Source: Eudromia elegans
Lineage: Eukaryota; Chordata; Aves; Tinamiformes; Tinamidae
Reading direction: 5' to 3'
Length of the DNA stretch: 64,000 bases
Assembly: GCA_003342815.1 (NCBI GenBank)
Contig: PTEX01000138.1
Coordinates: forward strand, 62,001 to 126,000
Shown one piece after another: positions 9,589 to 21,500 of this stretch (position 1 is the stretch's first letter; each line of letters starts with the position of its first letter). The notes beneath the pieces were generated by a model that ran no database searches, was not told the DNA's origin, and was given only the letters and a program-made list of their open reading frames with translations. The translations under genes were made by a program, and so were the position numbers.

Positions 9589-12500
9589 CTAAGGAAGGAT
9601 TTAGTAGCACATCAGCCTCTTACCATATTCATTGCCCTTCAGAGTGCAGTAGAAAAATAGTAGTGTCATATCTAGAAACCGAGTTGCGTGATTTATCCCT
9701 CCTTTCTGTTTTGCCAGAGTTTGGGGATTTATGTCCTCATCATCTTACATTTGTTCCTAACTAATGATGCAGTCTCAAGCTATTTCCCAGAACATTCCTA
9801 CTACTTTTACTGTTTTCAATATCAAGCTATAATGGCTTATTTCCACCCACACTATGCAATTTCTCCAAGGTCCCATCTCCGTTAAGACCAAACCTACCAG
9901 CACATATTAGTTCTAAGAACTTAGTATTATATAAGCTTAAATTGGAGAGTATGGAAGCCATTAAGATATGACAAATCCTTTGGAGAAAAGAACACCCTAG
10001 GTATTAACCACTGTGGTTCTTGCAGTTGAACGGGAAAGCGAGGAACCCAATTTCCCTGCACGAGCCATCAGCACCAGTCCCAATTTCACCCCACATTAGA
10101 GAATCATTTGTAAGTGTCCTAAAGAGTTGCTGTAACCAGCAGTGACTGCCACTCCATATGATGGGAGAGATACAGAGGAGACACACGACGCAGTCATAGC
10201 TGCTCTGGACTACCCAAGGGCCATCTCACACCCCTGGGCTTCACCATTACCACAGCTCGGGGCTGGCACCCACGAGAGACTCCTAGCTGTCGCAAAGTGC
10301 CTTTTTTTCCCCCCCTTTAAACAAATGGATCCTGCAAGACAGGCATCCCAGGTTGTGTCTGTGAGGTAGCTGTTTCTATAAAAAGTATCTTGGGTCAATG
10401 CCAAGAAAACATTTCAAACAAGAAAGGAAAGATAAAATAAAAAGGGCAGCATTAAATAAGGTAATTCAGCCTCTTCTACTACTGACCAAACCATTCTTTT
10501 CCCCAAACCATGTTTTTATTCTAGTCATTCTGGAAAAAAATGAAACTAAATATAATTTTGAATCTATGGATCAGAACAGGGGTCATTCATACTCATAGAA
10601 GAATCTGTGACCTCTTCATCTCCTGAGCTAAGGCTGAAGAATCAGAGAATTATTTTCCTGCGAACATAGTCTAAATCAAAGCATCCCAAATGGTCAGCCC
10701 CATCCTGAATCTGAATAGCCACGATTCACAGAGAACAGAGAGAGGAAGCAGAGGCACAGAGTTAAAGTGATTCGTATGCACGTTGCTTCAGCTGATCCGG
10801 ATACAAATACCAAGGCGCAGATTCTGAACTTGCTGCCAACAGCCCTTTTTCTAAGCTCTCCTCTTTTCTCTTTCACAACTGTTGACTAAACTCTTCAGAA
10901 ATCCTTTAATCAGTTCTCTCCACTGACATATGCTGATTTTTTTTCCTCCAAGGTAGATTAGAACAAGACTTTTGTATTATTCTTTTTTTATTTCATTATT
11001 GAAGACATAAGTCCAAACCATCTTGCAGTGACTTCACAGTCAAGTATAAACCAGAAAAAAATCCTGTCAAGAACAACACAATGTAAAACCAGCAACACCT
11101 GAAATGGCAACATGCTTTTTTCTATAACTTATGGCTCTTGCACAGTATATAAATGTAAAGGCTAGACACTGGGGAATTGATTCTCCACATCTAACCTACA
11201 GAATGCTGTGGTGGCTCCATTTATTTGGGTGCTTTTTCAAAAGAAAAATCAACTGAGATTGATGCAACAGTTACACTGAGAGTATCAGCACAGGGTGAGC
11301 CATTTTTCATGACATTGCATCTTTACTGCAGAGAAACCTTGTTCATAAAAACAAACATCTTTGTTGGCTCAAGCTACTCTAGTTTACAGCAATTGCAGAA
11401 TCATATAAAGTGAATATCAAAACTTTTAACAGCAGTATTTCATCTAGATTTGACCAAACTACTGAACCCACTTTGGCTCTGCTTTCTCTAGTGACTTGAG
11501 CTCTCCTCTAAATGAGAAGTCTTGTTCAGGTGCTGCAGCTAAGCTGAATCTTACCAGTGTCAGGGAAAGGGCACGAGCTGCTAAGTTCTGCCAGACCATC
11601 TCAGTAGACAGGACATCAGTTTCCTTCTTAAGCTGGCTCTACTTTCCCTATGGAATAGAGTACATTTTTCAAAAGAAATGCTTAAATTCAGTTAGTTACA
11701 TATGCACAGCTAATATAAGCTTCAGGGCACCTCAGTACCCAAAACCCATTTAGTCTGGGCTTCCAAGGACATCTGCAGGAGTCCAGATATTTTCTAAAAC
11801 TGAAAAACTACAGGCTCCATTGCAGGCTGCACGTAGGCTTAAGCAGACATTTTGGAATGACTTAGCCTAATTCCTCTCTTTTTCTGCAAGATTTTTTTGA
11901 CTAGTCAAATGGCAAAAAAAACCCAAAAAGAGCATAAATCTTTCTCAGGTAAGCTACGATGGACTGTTTGGTTCATTGCTTTTCCAGCTGCAGAGTTAAG
12001 ATTCAGAAAGAGTACCACTATGCTGTAAAAACTCATCACAAGCCAGATGCCTCCAAGCGAGAAGTGGGCTTCCCTAACACTCAGGGATTAACACTGCACT
12101 TAAAGGAAAGCAATTTTTTAAATCCTCACTCAAATTGGAAAAATAAATTCCTAGGTGATCCTTCAGAGCATGTCTTTGTCCTTGGGAATTAGAGTTAAAA
12201 TACTGCAGGAAATCTAACCTGTTGCTTTCTGTTCTAATGCCAGAGATAATCACTCTTGTCAAAAATATTGTTGTATCATGCAATAAAAATTGATAATATT
12301 AAAATACTGCAACAGAGATTTAATATTAAAGACATTGCTCATGAAATTACTGGCTGCAAACTGACAAAAATCAGGAAGCCCTGTGGGTTTGTTTCCTTAA
12401 AATGAAACATCTGATTCTGATGCAAAGAAATTTAAAGAAATTACACACAGACTATCTTCCAAGTAATATCAGAAACACAAGTCATGCTCGAAAATGAAAA

Positions 12501-13389
12501 TCCAAGTGTTAGAGCCCTTGAGGATTAAACTGAACGTGCCAATAGATGAAGTGCGAGTAGGTGAGATTCACTGCATGGGAAAATAAATATAGGGATTACA
12601 AATCACAGCAATTTCTGGCCAGGCAATTATCTACTGCATTAATATTTTCATTAAAATCCATTTTTGGAATTTTCTTTCTCTGAAGCTGTAAGGAGAGATG
12701 TATACATTCTCTTGAAGCCATCAGACACAAAGAAATACTACGATGCTCCTTAGAGTACATCATGAAATCCATCTAGACAGATTGTCCAAATTAGGGAAAA
12801 TAAATATGACTTTTAACACAAAGCAGCAAGTGATTTTGAAGCAACTCTGGCTGTGAGGCTTCCCGGTCCTGGACTCCAGCCACGCTGCAGTTTTCTGCAG
12901 GTGCCCCCTCCTCGGGGTCACGGTTTGCAGCCACAAGGCAGTTACTATGAGCAGTGCCACTTGCTTCCTTTGTGGACCGAGCAGCCACACGGACTGTGAA
13001 GGAGCTGGCACGGAGCAGACAACTACATTCTAGCAAGGAAACCCCTGTGAGGAGCAAAGAAAAGCAAAAAAGAAAAAAACACACAGCATTTTCTAATGGC
13101 ACACGCTTAAATGCCCTTGCTGTCACATTTAAGCCCATGTTCCTTTAGATGACTTGTAGCAGAATTAAAATCCCACAGATTTTAATCCATTTCTGGCAAT
13201 GGTATGTTGTGCACTTTTGCTTTTGATTATTTACAAAAGAAACACACATGTTTTTCCCTTTGTAATTGAGGGAGGGAACCATTTATTTATCTAAATAATG
13301 CCTTTCACCCACACACCAAATTTACTTGTGACTCAGGGAAAGCACATTTCTTTCCAAGTTCCCCATGGAATTGGATCAGCAAGTCTCAC
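9589..13389. other. intron-like sequence, nothing firm
   Basis: AT-rich sequence without a supported repeat. Two isolated plus-strand donor and acceptor pairs (near 11.9 and 12.5 kb) were seen but have no partners. Confidence 0.35.
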
Positions 13390-13492
13390 ACACTGGTTTA
13401 AAAAAGATTTTGCAGCAAAGCAAGGACTTGCCCTGGGTACCAGAAAGATCTCTATATTCCCAGGTAAGTAGTTATGGAAAATGACTTCCTCA
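13390..13492 (-). CDS. weak candidate exon (possible extension of left minus-strand gene)
   Basis: A good acceptor (gcttatttgcgtttattag) opens a frame starting with one completing base and reading EEVIFHNYLPGNIEIF, then LVPRASPCFAAKSF. The exit is uncertain: cagtgt|gtgaga gives phase 0, while a poorer donor four bases earlier gives the phase 2 needed by the exon at 9588. The plus strand of the same segment also carries an acceptor and a strong donor (cccag|gtaagtag near 13465), so the strand is not settled. Confidence 0.2.
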
Positions 13493-13807
13493 CTAATAAA
13501 CGCAAATAAGCGTTTATGAGTTTGAGATGTGGCTAGGCAAGTATAACCAATACGGCGTCGGAGACGAGCACGACATGGTACAGAGGGGGTCTGGTCCCTC
13601 TCCTGAGGTCGCCTCTGCGTTTGCTGCTGCAGTGCTTCCAACCACACGCATGGGAAGCACTTCAACAACAGAGATCATTTTTGCCTCTCACGTTTTCACT
13701 ACCAGGCAAGTGTTGGCTTCAAAACACTCAATAATGAGAATTGAGTAACTCCTCCATTCCCTGGTCATTTCAGCGTGCACTTTTGTAGGTTAACTTTGGG
13801 AATGCAC

Positions 13808-13956
13808 CTATAGGCCAACTCTGTCATCACTACGCTGTAGGCTGGTGAGTCTCCCCGATGCCTTTGGACAAGGACGAAGGCTTTCAAACAGCGATGCACC
13901 TTGTACAGAAATCTGCACTTGACAGGTTTGTTGCCGATTTTTGTGCAACAAAACTT
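13808..13956 (-). CDS. weak candidate exon (possible extension of left minus-strand gene)
   Basis: The acceptor ttaattgtatttaaag is followed by 49 open codons in phase 0, rich in Lys, Arg and Cys (KFCCTKIGNKPVKCR, then FLYKVHRCLKAF). The donor tatag|gtgcat is poor and leaves phase 2, which would fit the acceptor at 13492. The frame runs on to a stop at about 13765 if the donor is not used. Supported by frame and phase only. Confidence 0.18.
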
Positions 13957-14315
13957 CTTTAAATACAATTAAACTCACTTGTGAACGTGGACAACCACAC
14001 CTCAGACAGTGAAGAAGCCCCTTCTGCTCCTAAAGCAGTTTTGTTACTGAGCACGGCTTCTCATGCAGCAAGCACAGCAGGCTCCAACAGTTACCTAGAA
14101 GAGGGCTCATTGAGGAGTTCCATTAACTTGCCAAAAACAACAGCTTGCCACTAAAAACAAACAAAACAAGGCTCTGCGCATAGTCACATCACTGTTATTT
14201 TTATCTTGTTGGTCATGAGAATGTTAGCAAACAAACCTGGCTTTCCTTCAACAAGTAGGGCGATATACATTAATATACACTGATTAAACTCTGTCCTTTG
14301 ATCCCACCCACCTAC

Positions 14316-14381
14316 CAAAAGATGGAACATAACTGTTTTCACTGTCTGGTGCCAAAAGTCGTGATTATGAGCAAAACAGTA
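14316..14381 (-). CDS. weak candidate exon (possible extension of left minus-strand gene)
   Basis: The acceptor tatttgcttactgttaag and donor cttttg|gtaggt bound 22 open codons in phase 0/0, reading YCFAHNHDFWHQTV. The phase matches the next candidate at 13956. It is short and could be a chance pairing. Confidence 0.2.
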
Positions 14382-15030
14382 CTTAACAGTAAGCAAATAA
14401 TTCCTAATAAGCATATCTTTAAATTATTATGTGTTGTACTGTATCACACTATGGCCTTGAGCAATGCTCAGGCCACACCAGTAAACCAAAGACTCAGAGA
14501 ATCCCATCAGTTGAGACAATTCCATCAGAAAAACCAACAAGGCAGTTTGCAAATAGCCAAAATGAGAGTTATTCGTAGAGTTCAAAAGTCTTTGGGAAAG
14601 CCTGTGACCAGAATCATAACAGGGAGATGTAAATGAAAATAGCAATCAGAGCAAGCAATGCTGCCTACAGTTAACATTTTAATGTATAGCACAATAATGT
14701 GCCCTGTTATAGTGAAAGTATCAGGACAATTTTATAACTTTGTCATATTTCACGAATTGGAGCTGAAGATTTCCCACATTATCTGTCCCACGCTAGCAAT
14801 TTCTATTGGTTTTTTGGAACATTAAATCAGAAGTAGTTCAGCCTTCTGCAAAACTAGCATTAGTAGAACCTGTTCTTTTGCCGCTATTAAAAAAAGAATT
14901 GCCTATATTACTATTTTTTTAAACAGCTTTCTTTGCACAGGCCTTCAGGGTCACCAGGAATTTATTTTTCCTGTTTCTGGGGAAAATATTTAACTGTTGC
15001 CATTCGATCAAGTCTGTGGGAAAAGCTCTG
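14382..15030. other. non-coding stretch, nothing recognised
   Basis: AT-rich sequence between the weak exon candidates and the CpG pocket. No repeat or exon is supported. Confidence 0.35.
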
Positions 15031-15035
15031 CTCAC

Positions 15036-15265
15036 GTAGGTACAGTCGGAGCGCGCGGAGCTTTGGGGTCTCCCGTCACGGAGCGGCTCGAGCAGAGGCT
15101 GCCGCGAGCACAGGACCTGCCTCCTCGGCCCCGATCTCCGCTCTTCCCACCCGGATCTTTGGCTCCTAGCAGCTCCCAAGTCGGCAGGGGAGCAACCTGG
15201 CAGCCGGGAGCAGCGCCAGGCTGAGGGTGCGGAAGGAAGCACAGACTGGAACAGGGAAGCTGCAG
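15036..15265. promoter_or_regulatory. small CpG-rich pocket, possible bidirectional promoter
   Basis: About 230 bases with roughly 20 CpG dinucleotides stand out from AT-rich flanks. The pocket is bracketed by outward-facing splice donors: on minus cctac|gtgagc at 15036, and on plus ctgcag|gtaaaa at 15265. That is the arrangement expected of a short divergent promoter with two first exons. No TATA box is seen. Frames inside it cannot be judged, because GC-rich DNA is stop-poor. Confidence 0.35.
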
Positions 15266-18200
15266 GTAAAAGCACAAAGCGACTTCAATTTCTTGTTTCT
15301 CCTGCCTTTGCTCAACTTTGAGACCTTATTATCTTCCTACGTAGCTTTTGTGTTATAAATTTGAATAATTTAGCAGGTTCCTGTTCTGGGTCTATATTTA
15401 TCTGTTCATTGTCTGACTTAAAGACCAGGAGTCCTCCAGACTATTCAAATCACCATGTCTTATCTGCTACTGTGAACATGCACAAAACCACACACACACA
15501 TGTACAAACCTGCATCCACAGCATTCCCAGCAACGGCCAAGGTTTGGGTCCCTGCTCGGCACAACCTCCCCAGATCGAGTGACAACCTCTCAGCCACCAT
15601 AGCGCGAAGGGAATACTCTGCACCTCTAAAAATACCCTCTGCATTCATAAATCCCTCTCATGTAGTAACTGTGTCATTAGCAGACGTACAATGGCTTCCA
15701 ATTGTCTTGGACAACAGATTGCACAGAGAGACAAGGAAGGAGGATGCAGTGGTAGCTCTTCCCTCAAATCCATTTTATATCAGCCATGAATCCAGAGGAA
15801 AATACACACGCACCTTGGATACTAACACAACAGCCAGAGCGTTGAACCAGCAAACTATTAACCAGCTATAAGCTAGATGTATCTTACAGTTTAATCCCTT
15901 TTTTTTGTCGTAATCACAAGACTAGCTCCACAGAAGCTCTCCCAGAAGTTGGTCTGCACCCCCACAGGTAACTGCGAGCCCAGCAAGCAAAGCTGCTTTC
16001 GCACAGCTCCCGGACACATTTCCCCAGTGAAGCACAGCCAGGGGCACCATTCCTTCTCTGCACCTCTTTGGCTCTAGCCTCCTTGTTCCCTGGGTCTCCG
16101 TGACAAACCTCCCTCTCGCTTCATGCATCTGGAAGGAAGGCTCTGCCTACCAGAACCTGTGAGCCAGAGAACTCTCCCAAGTGACTGGCAGCACTAGATA
16201 CTCACATTACACATTCTGTTCACCACATCCTCAGGAAAAAAAACAAAGGAAGAAGAAAAAAAAAACTAAAGACTTTCTCTCTCTCCCTCTCTCCGGGGAA
16301 ACTTTCCAGTCTCTTGGCTTTGCTGTTGGCCAGGATTTACCATCTACCACCTCTTTCTCCCTTCCCTTTGGTTTTGTTTAGTTTTAATACTGGCCCAAAT
16401 AGAAACAGCAAGACCCTGAGTATAAAATTTTAGTACCCTCTGGCTGCTACATAAATAATTCTTCATCAATAAGGCTCAAAAAATTCACTGCACACTCAGC
16501 TTTCCTTCTGGACCTCTTTGCACTAGCAGCAGCAGCTCTTGCTCTCCGTGTGCCACATCATAATCCCAGAAACCAGGGTGTCTTTGGGCGCCAGGGAACC
16601 GCTCGCTGCTCTCTAACAACTTGCCTGGCCCTGCTGGCCACCACCTCCTGCTTCGAGGAACACTCTAACCCGCAACGCTCCCTCCTTCCAAAGCGCAGCA
16701 GGGCCGGGGTCCTCTCACGAGCCTCGGCCCGCATCCCTGCCGCTTGTGCGGCCGCTCTGACCTAGCAAACCTCTGCTCGAAGCCAGGGGCAGCAGCCTGG
16801 AAGGTCACTGTGCTCCAGCCGCTCAGTGAGGAAGGACCCCTGCAGCTGATGGCTCCCTTGGGAGCCAGCGCCGTGCAGACAGGCATGCCAAGCAGCACTG
16901 CGCTCCCTGCCCTTCACATTAGAGACAACTCGTCCTACATAACAGGGAGCACGGGGCACCGCCAGCCTTTGCCAGACAGGCTCTCAGAGCACTGACATTC
17001 AGCGCCTGCACTAAACTCCTTCAAAGCTGCTTCCACCTCTCCTAGGGAGACCGGGAGCCAAGCTGCCACACACAGAAACCCAAGTAACGTGGCTGCATTG
17101 AGGCACATAAATACCCTTCCTGTGCAGATTTGGAAAACAGATTGAGCCGAAAGAGAGCTATCAAGTAAATCGCTAGTTATTACTTCTAGACTACCTAGGA
17201 ATGGCAGTATTTTATCATGTCATCACATCTAATAAACAGATAATGCAATTGAGTCACTGAGCAATGTGATTGGATTTCTCATTTCTTTTAGATGCTTATA
17301 ATCCCATCTGATGTTACCAGCAGCGGGTCAGGCTGTTGCAGTGCAATAGATTATCTGGCAGCACATGTTTTTGCCTACAATCTTGTGCAAGTGGTAAGTC
17401 ACGAGAACTCGGAGCAGCAACACGAACTAAAGATCAGACTTGTTCACAGAGGCTTTTGCAGCATTATCAACACGGTTAGACTTCCACTCTGGCAGAAAAT
17501 AAAAGTGGCATTTTCCAGCATAATACAGCAACCTTCCTTCAACCAAATGCTGGAGTCGGTTGAACTGCTGAGGAGCTCTGGAGAGCCAGGAGGGGAGCAT
17601 TTGCACAAAGGTTAATGGAGAGATTTCTGCACTTGCATTACCAAAATCCAACCCTCTATGCAGATATCCACCCAGCTTTACCATCAGTCAGCAAGCTTTG
17701 CCTTCAGCCCTTCTGAGCAAATTGCATGGACAAAGGGATTTGCAGTTTTCACAGCTGTATGAACTGCTTTAGCTAATGCTACCCAGCTTTCTCAAGCCTG
17801 GCATGACAGCCAGGGGCACTAGAACTGCAGTCAAGGCAAATAATTTGCACAGTGCCACAGGATTGCTCTTTTAAAAGCATGTGGTTAAAGGACATATACC
17901 TGAACAATTAGGAACATTTAATAATTTGTCCTTTTACTATGCTTTGTTCAGTATATCTCATTTAGACCTAACCTAAGTGAATCCAGCTGAAACATCCCAA
18001 AACATACGTATCCATTTGTGGCTATCAGGACAAGGAGTGCTTCAAAGTACAGTAGAAGCAAAGCAGAACTTATCTGTGAAGGAACACAAAGCTAAGATAA
18101 TATCTTGAACTTGATAATTAGATATATGAGGTTCTGCCTACCAGTTTCCTGCTCTTTTACTTCTGGCATTCCTGTGTGTTTTTGTACCGTGGTACAAAGG

Positions 18201-18435
18201 CCCCTGCCATCAAGCTGAGCACACTGGCTGCCCAGGGCCCAGCGGGACCGCTGCGCACTGCGGCTGGGCCCTCGCTAGCAAGGAGAGCTGTCCAGGAAGA
18301 GCTCGGGTCAACACGTTTTGATGGCTGCTGGAACGCAGCTGACGTTACCTTCACCCAGGAATGATCTGCCATGGTTTTCCGCAGCTCTGTTTTGGAGAAT
18401 GCCACAGCTATTGGCAGCAGCAGCAACAGAGCAGT
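15266..18435. other. non-coding stretch with simple repeats
   Basis: A short CA tract lies near 15486-15502, an A-rich tract at about 16236-16268 and a TC-rich tract at about 16278-16296. A moderately GC-rich segment runs from 16560 to 16990. No exon is supported. Confidence 0.4.
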
Positions 18436-18512
18436 AGCTGCTAGGAAACTTTGGCTGGACAAGATGACCTTCTGAGGTCCCCATCACTCTGGAACCTTAC
18501 CCTATGGCTCTA
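18436..18512 (+). mobile_element. CR1 LINE, 3' terminal fragment (old)
   Basis: The segment around ggctggacaagatgacctt and ctgaggtccccatcactctg, followed by a degraded tctatg-type tail, matches the conserved 3' end of chicken-repeat-1 elements (TTGGACTAGATGACCTT, then GAGGTCCCTTCCAACC, then a short TCTATGAT-type tail). CR1 is the dominant LINE of birds and other sauropsids, and most copies are short 3' fragments like this one. Several mismatches indicate an old copy. The 5' limit is uncertain because the sequence before 18436 is not clearly CR1. Confidence 0.7.
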
Positions 18513-21500
18513 TGCATTTACTGTATATCAAACCATCCCCCTCTTTATACTGCTGTGATTTTACATGTCAAAGCATCAAACATGGAGAATTTTGGAGGTA
18601 GCATATACACATACATATGAGCACAGCTTTTCTACTGTACATTTCATACCCTTCATCTTTGCGTGTGTATATACATCCTCCATCTGTTTCTCCCTATACT
18701 GTAGTCTGGCTATACTCCCCCTCTGCTTCTCTCATCTGTTATCTTTTTCTCTTGAAAGCAACAGTCTAAGAATTTTAATGGGTTCCTCTATGTGCTCGGA
18801 ATTTGTGCAGAAGTGTTGCAGCACCCTGAAAGATTACCTAACAGAACTGTATTTACTGAGGAACATTCAGAACAATGAAAATATATTTGTCTGAACTTTA
18901 ATTTGAAGTAAAAGTAATAACTGGCTGCCACAGCAATAAACCTTTTGCATAACTAGGTAACTCTGTGGAGCAGTAAATACTTTTTTCCACATAGGATGGG
19001 TCATGAGCATGTGATAAACAGAGTGGCTTGCAAGATCTCAGCACAAGCTAAAGACAAATTAGAAACAAGTGCAACATCCTTTAGTTCAGTCTTCAGTAAA
19101 ACCTGCCTAAAAATCTGACTACTACAAATGAGCTTTTGAAAAATGGGGTAATTTACATGTGTTTATAGCATGCTACAAGCCCACACACTATTTTATTTTT
19201 TGCTCTAGAATTTGCTTCTTAGCAAGAGTTTTCTGACAAGAAAAAAAAAATAAATTTCATGGCTACATAAGAACCAGAACATCTGGAAATTACTTCAGGT
19301 GACAGACAAAATGTAGTTATGCCAAAAGCACCAACTGTTCCCCCTGCCTTGAAACTTAAGAACTGGTTAGCTCCCCCAAAGACAAAAAAGTTAGCTTTAT
19401 ATATCCCCCATCCTTGTCGCTATTTCTATATAGTCACAGTGCTTTTATTGCAGCCTTTTCTACACTGCCTGCATTTCCCTCCCTGATCAGCAATCAATAT
19501 TGAATTGAAAACTGTGTCCTTGGAAAGGTGCAGTGAAATAGTCCACTCATTTCTGAGGTATAAATCCTGGCAGGACAAAAGGGGCAAAGCAAAATCGATG
19601 AGAACTGCTGTACTCCTGCACGCAGTGGCAGGCAGCACCCCAGCTCCGTGAGCGCCGCCGTCACGGACGGCACGGGAAGGGTCAGAGAGGGGTGGGCAAC
19701 ACATCAGCGCCCTCCTCTCGCACCCACATAGGCCCTTCCGAGCACACTGCACAAATGCCTCTGACATGAGGGACTGGAGGTGTTAGCGGGAAGCTTTCAG
19801 ACAAGAGCAAGGTAATTCCAAGCCCTCACACAACTGACGTGCAAGAATTAGTGTCTGGAATGATCCAAGGGACTCGGTCACTGTCACAGGCCCTGGAGGT
19901 GGCACAAGTACTAACCACAAGAAGTCCAAAGATCAGCAGAATATAACTGCCATAGGGATAGGTCTGAAATGCAAGACAAAGTCAAGGGCAAAGGCTTGTG
20001 CTTGTGATCCATTCTCTTTTCCAGAGGCATCTCAAGAGCACTCAGAGAGACTGGATGAGTTGCTTTGATAAGATGTCTACTCCCAAGAAATCTTTTTCCT
20101 TGGACAAATTCAACATGCAGAAGGACGTACTGACGTGCAAGTGCCTTACGCAAGCACAAAATAAATAAATGCAAAATTTGGAAAGAGTTAGATAGTGCAG
20201 TGATTTCTGGACACAATGATCCAGCACACACGCACAGTGCAGGTAGATGGCACAGCATATGCAATCAAGGGAGGGAGAAGAGGTGTCATGTATGAAGTTG
20301 ATGTATAATCTCAGGCCTCTGCAGGATTTCCAGTCTGTGGTACCTAAGAAACAGCCCACCTAGAGCTAAAAGGCTTCTCCAGGTTCCAAACAGAGGACTG
20401 ATTCCCAGCCACTTGGTAACTCCAATCCAGGGCTTATAATTAAAGTTCTGCTTCATTCCACACCACGCAGTGGATCTGACATGGTATTTTTCACGCTTTT
20501 AGAAGATAAGGAGTTGGAATTGACACAGAAAAGAAATATATGAGAAGAGTCAAAGATGAAACAGTCCTCAGGATTACTGACTTATCAGTTACTGATTGGC
20601 AGGTGACCTCCCAAAAATCTCACCGCTCCAATTCCCATCTGAACGTCAGCAGGGAGAGTTTGGGTAAGGCTGGCTGCTTTTGAAAAGCCTTGCCCAGCAA
20701 AAGCATCACACAGCAAAAAGGTCAGACATAAAAGCCAAAGCTGCTTGTGATCAATACACAGCACAGAACATCTATGTGGTGCAATTCTGGAGGATCCTCA
20801 CACAACTTCTGAGACATTAGAATTGAAACAGGCTGGGCTTTTGCAGCAGTTTTAAAATTAAGTAATTATCATTTTCGTACCAATTACACAATAACATTGC
20901 AAACTTCAGCAACACTGCAACATTTTAAGATCAAAATCATTTTAAAACTAACAAAATCACCTTGTGATAATATACTTAAAATTAATGTATATGACTTTTA
21001 AAATTACTTCTATTAACATTTGCAGTCTTCATTTCTATTCTTTCTGTGAAAGACTCGTGTCCATACATGCTATAAGGACAAATCTTGAATAATTAATGTC
21101 ATGATTGGTTTTTTTAAGCAGAATACCCCGAATTCTTCCTGTTCCAAAATGAAACAGGTAACAAACCACTGCTTATATACTTGAAATGAAGTATTTTTTG
21201 GTTTTGGAACACTGGAAGGTTATTGGCAAGTGCACAGGAATGCATTCCCTGCAAGAGGCCTGCACGACACACAGCTTTTCACTAGGCCTGCTGGCATATT
21301 GCAAAGTACTTGCACTGTCTACATCAGCATGCAAGAGGAAGCTTCCCAACAGTAACGCCCTTATGATCCACAGTTCTGCAAACAAACCCGGCCTCCATCC
21401 TCACAGCCTGCAAGCTGATGTGTGAGCACCCCTTTTTATCACCGCTGCTGTACCGGGTCGGATTAAAGTGTCATGATGCGGCTACTCTGCTGATGAGTCT

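Noticed and set aside
11880-11952. Plus-strand acceptor (tctttttctgcaag) and donor (ctcag|gtaagc) around a 19-codon open segment
   Set aside because: It is isolated, very short, and has no phase-matched partner.
13410-13470. Plus-strand micro-exon ending at cccag|gtaagtag
   Set aside because: All three frames are open, so the frame is uninformative; it overlaps a minus candidate and has no partner.
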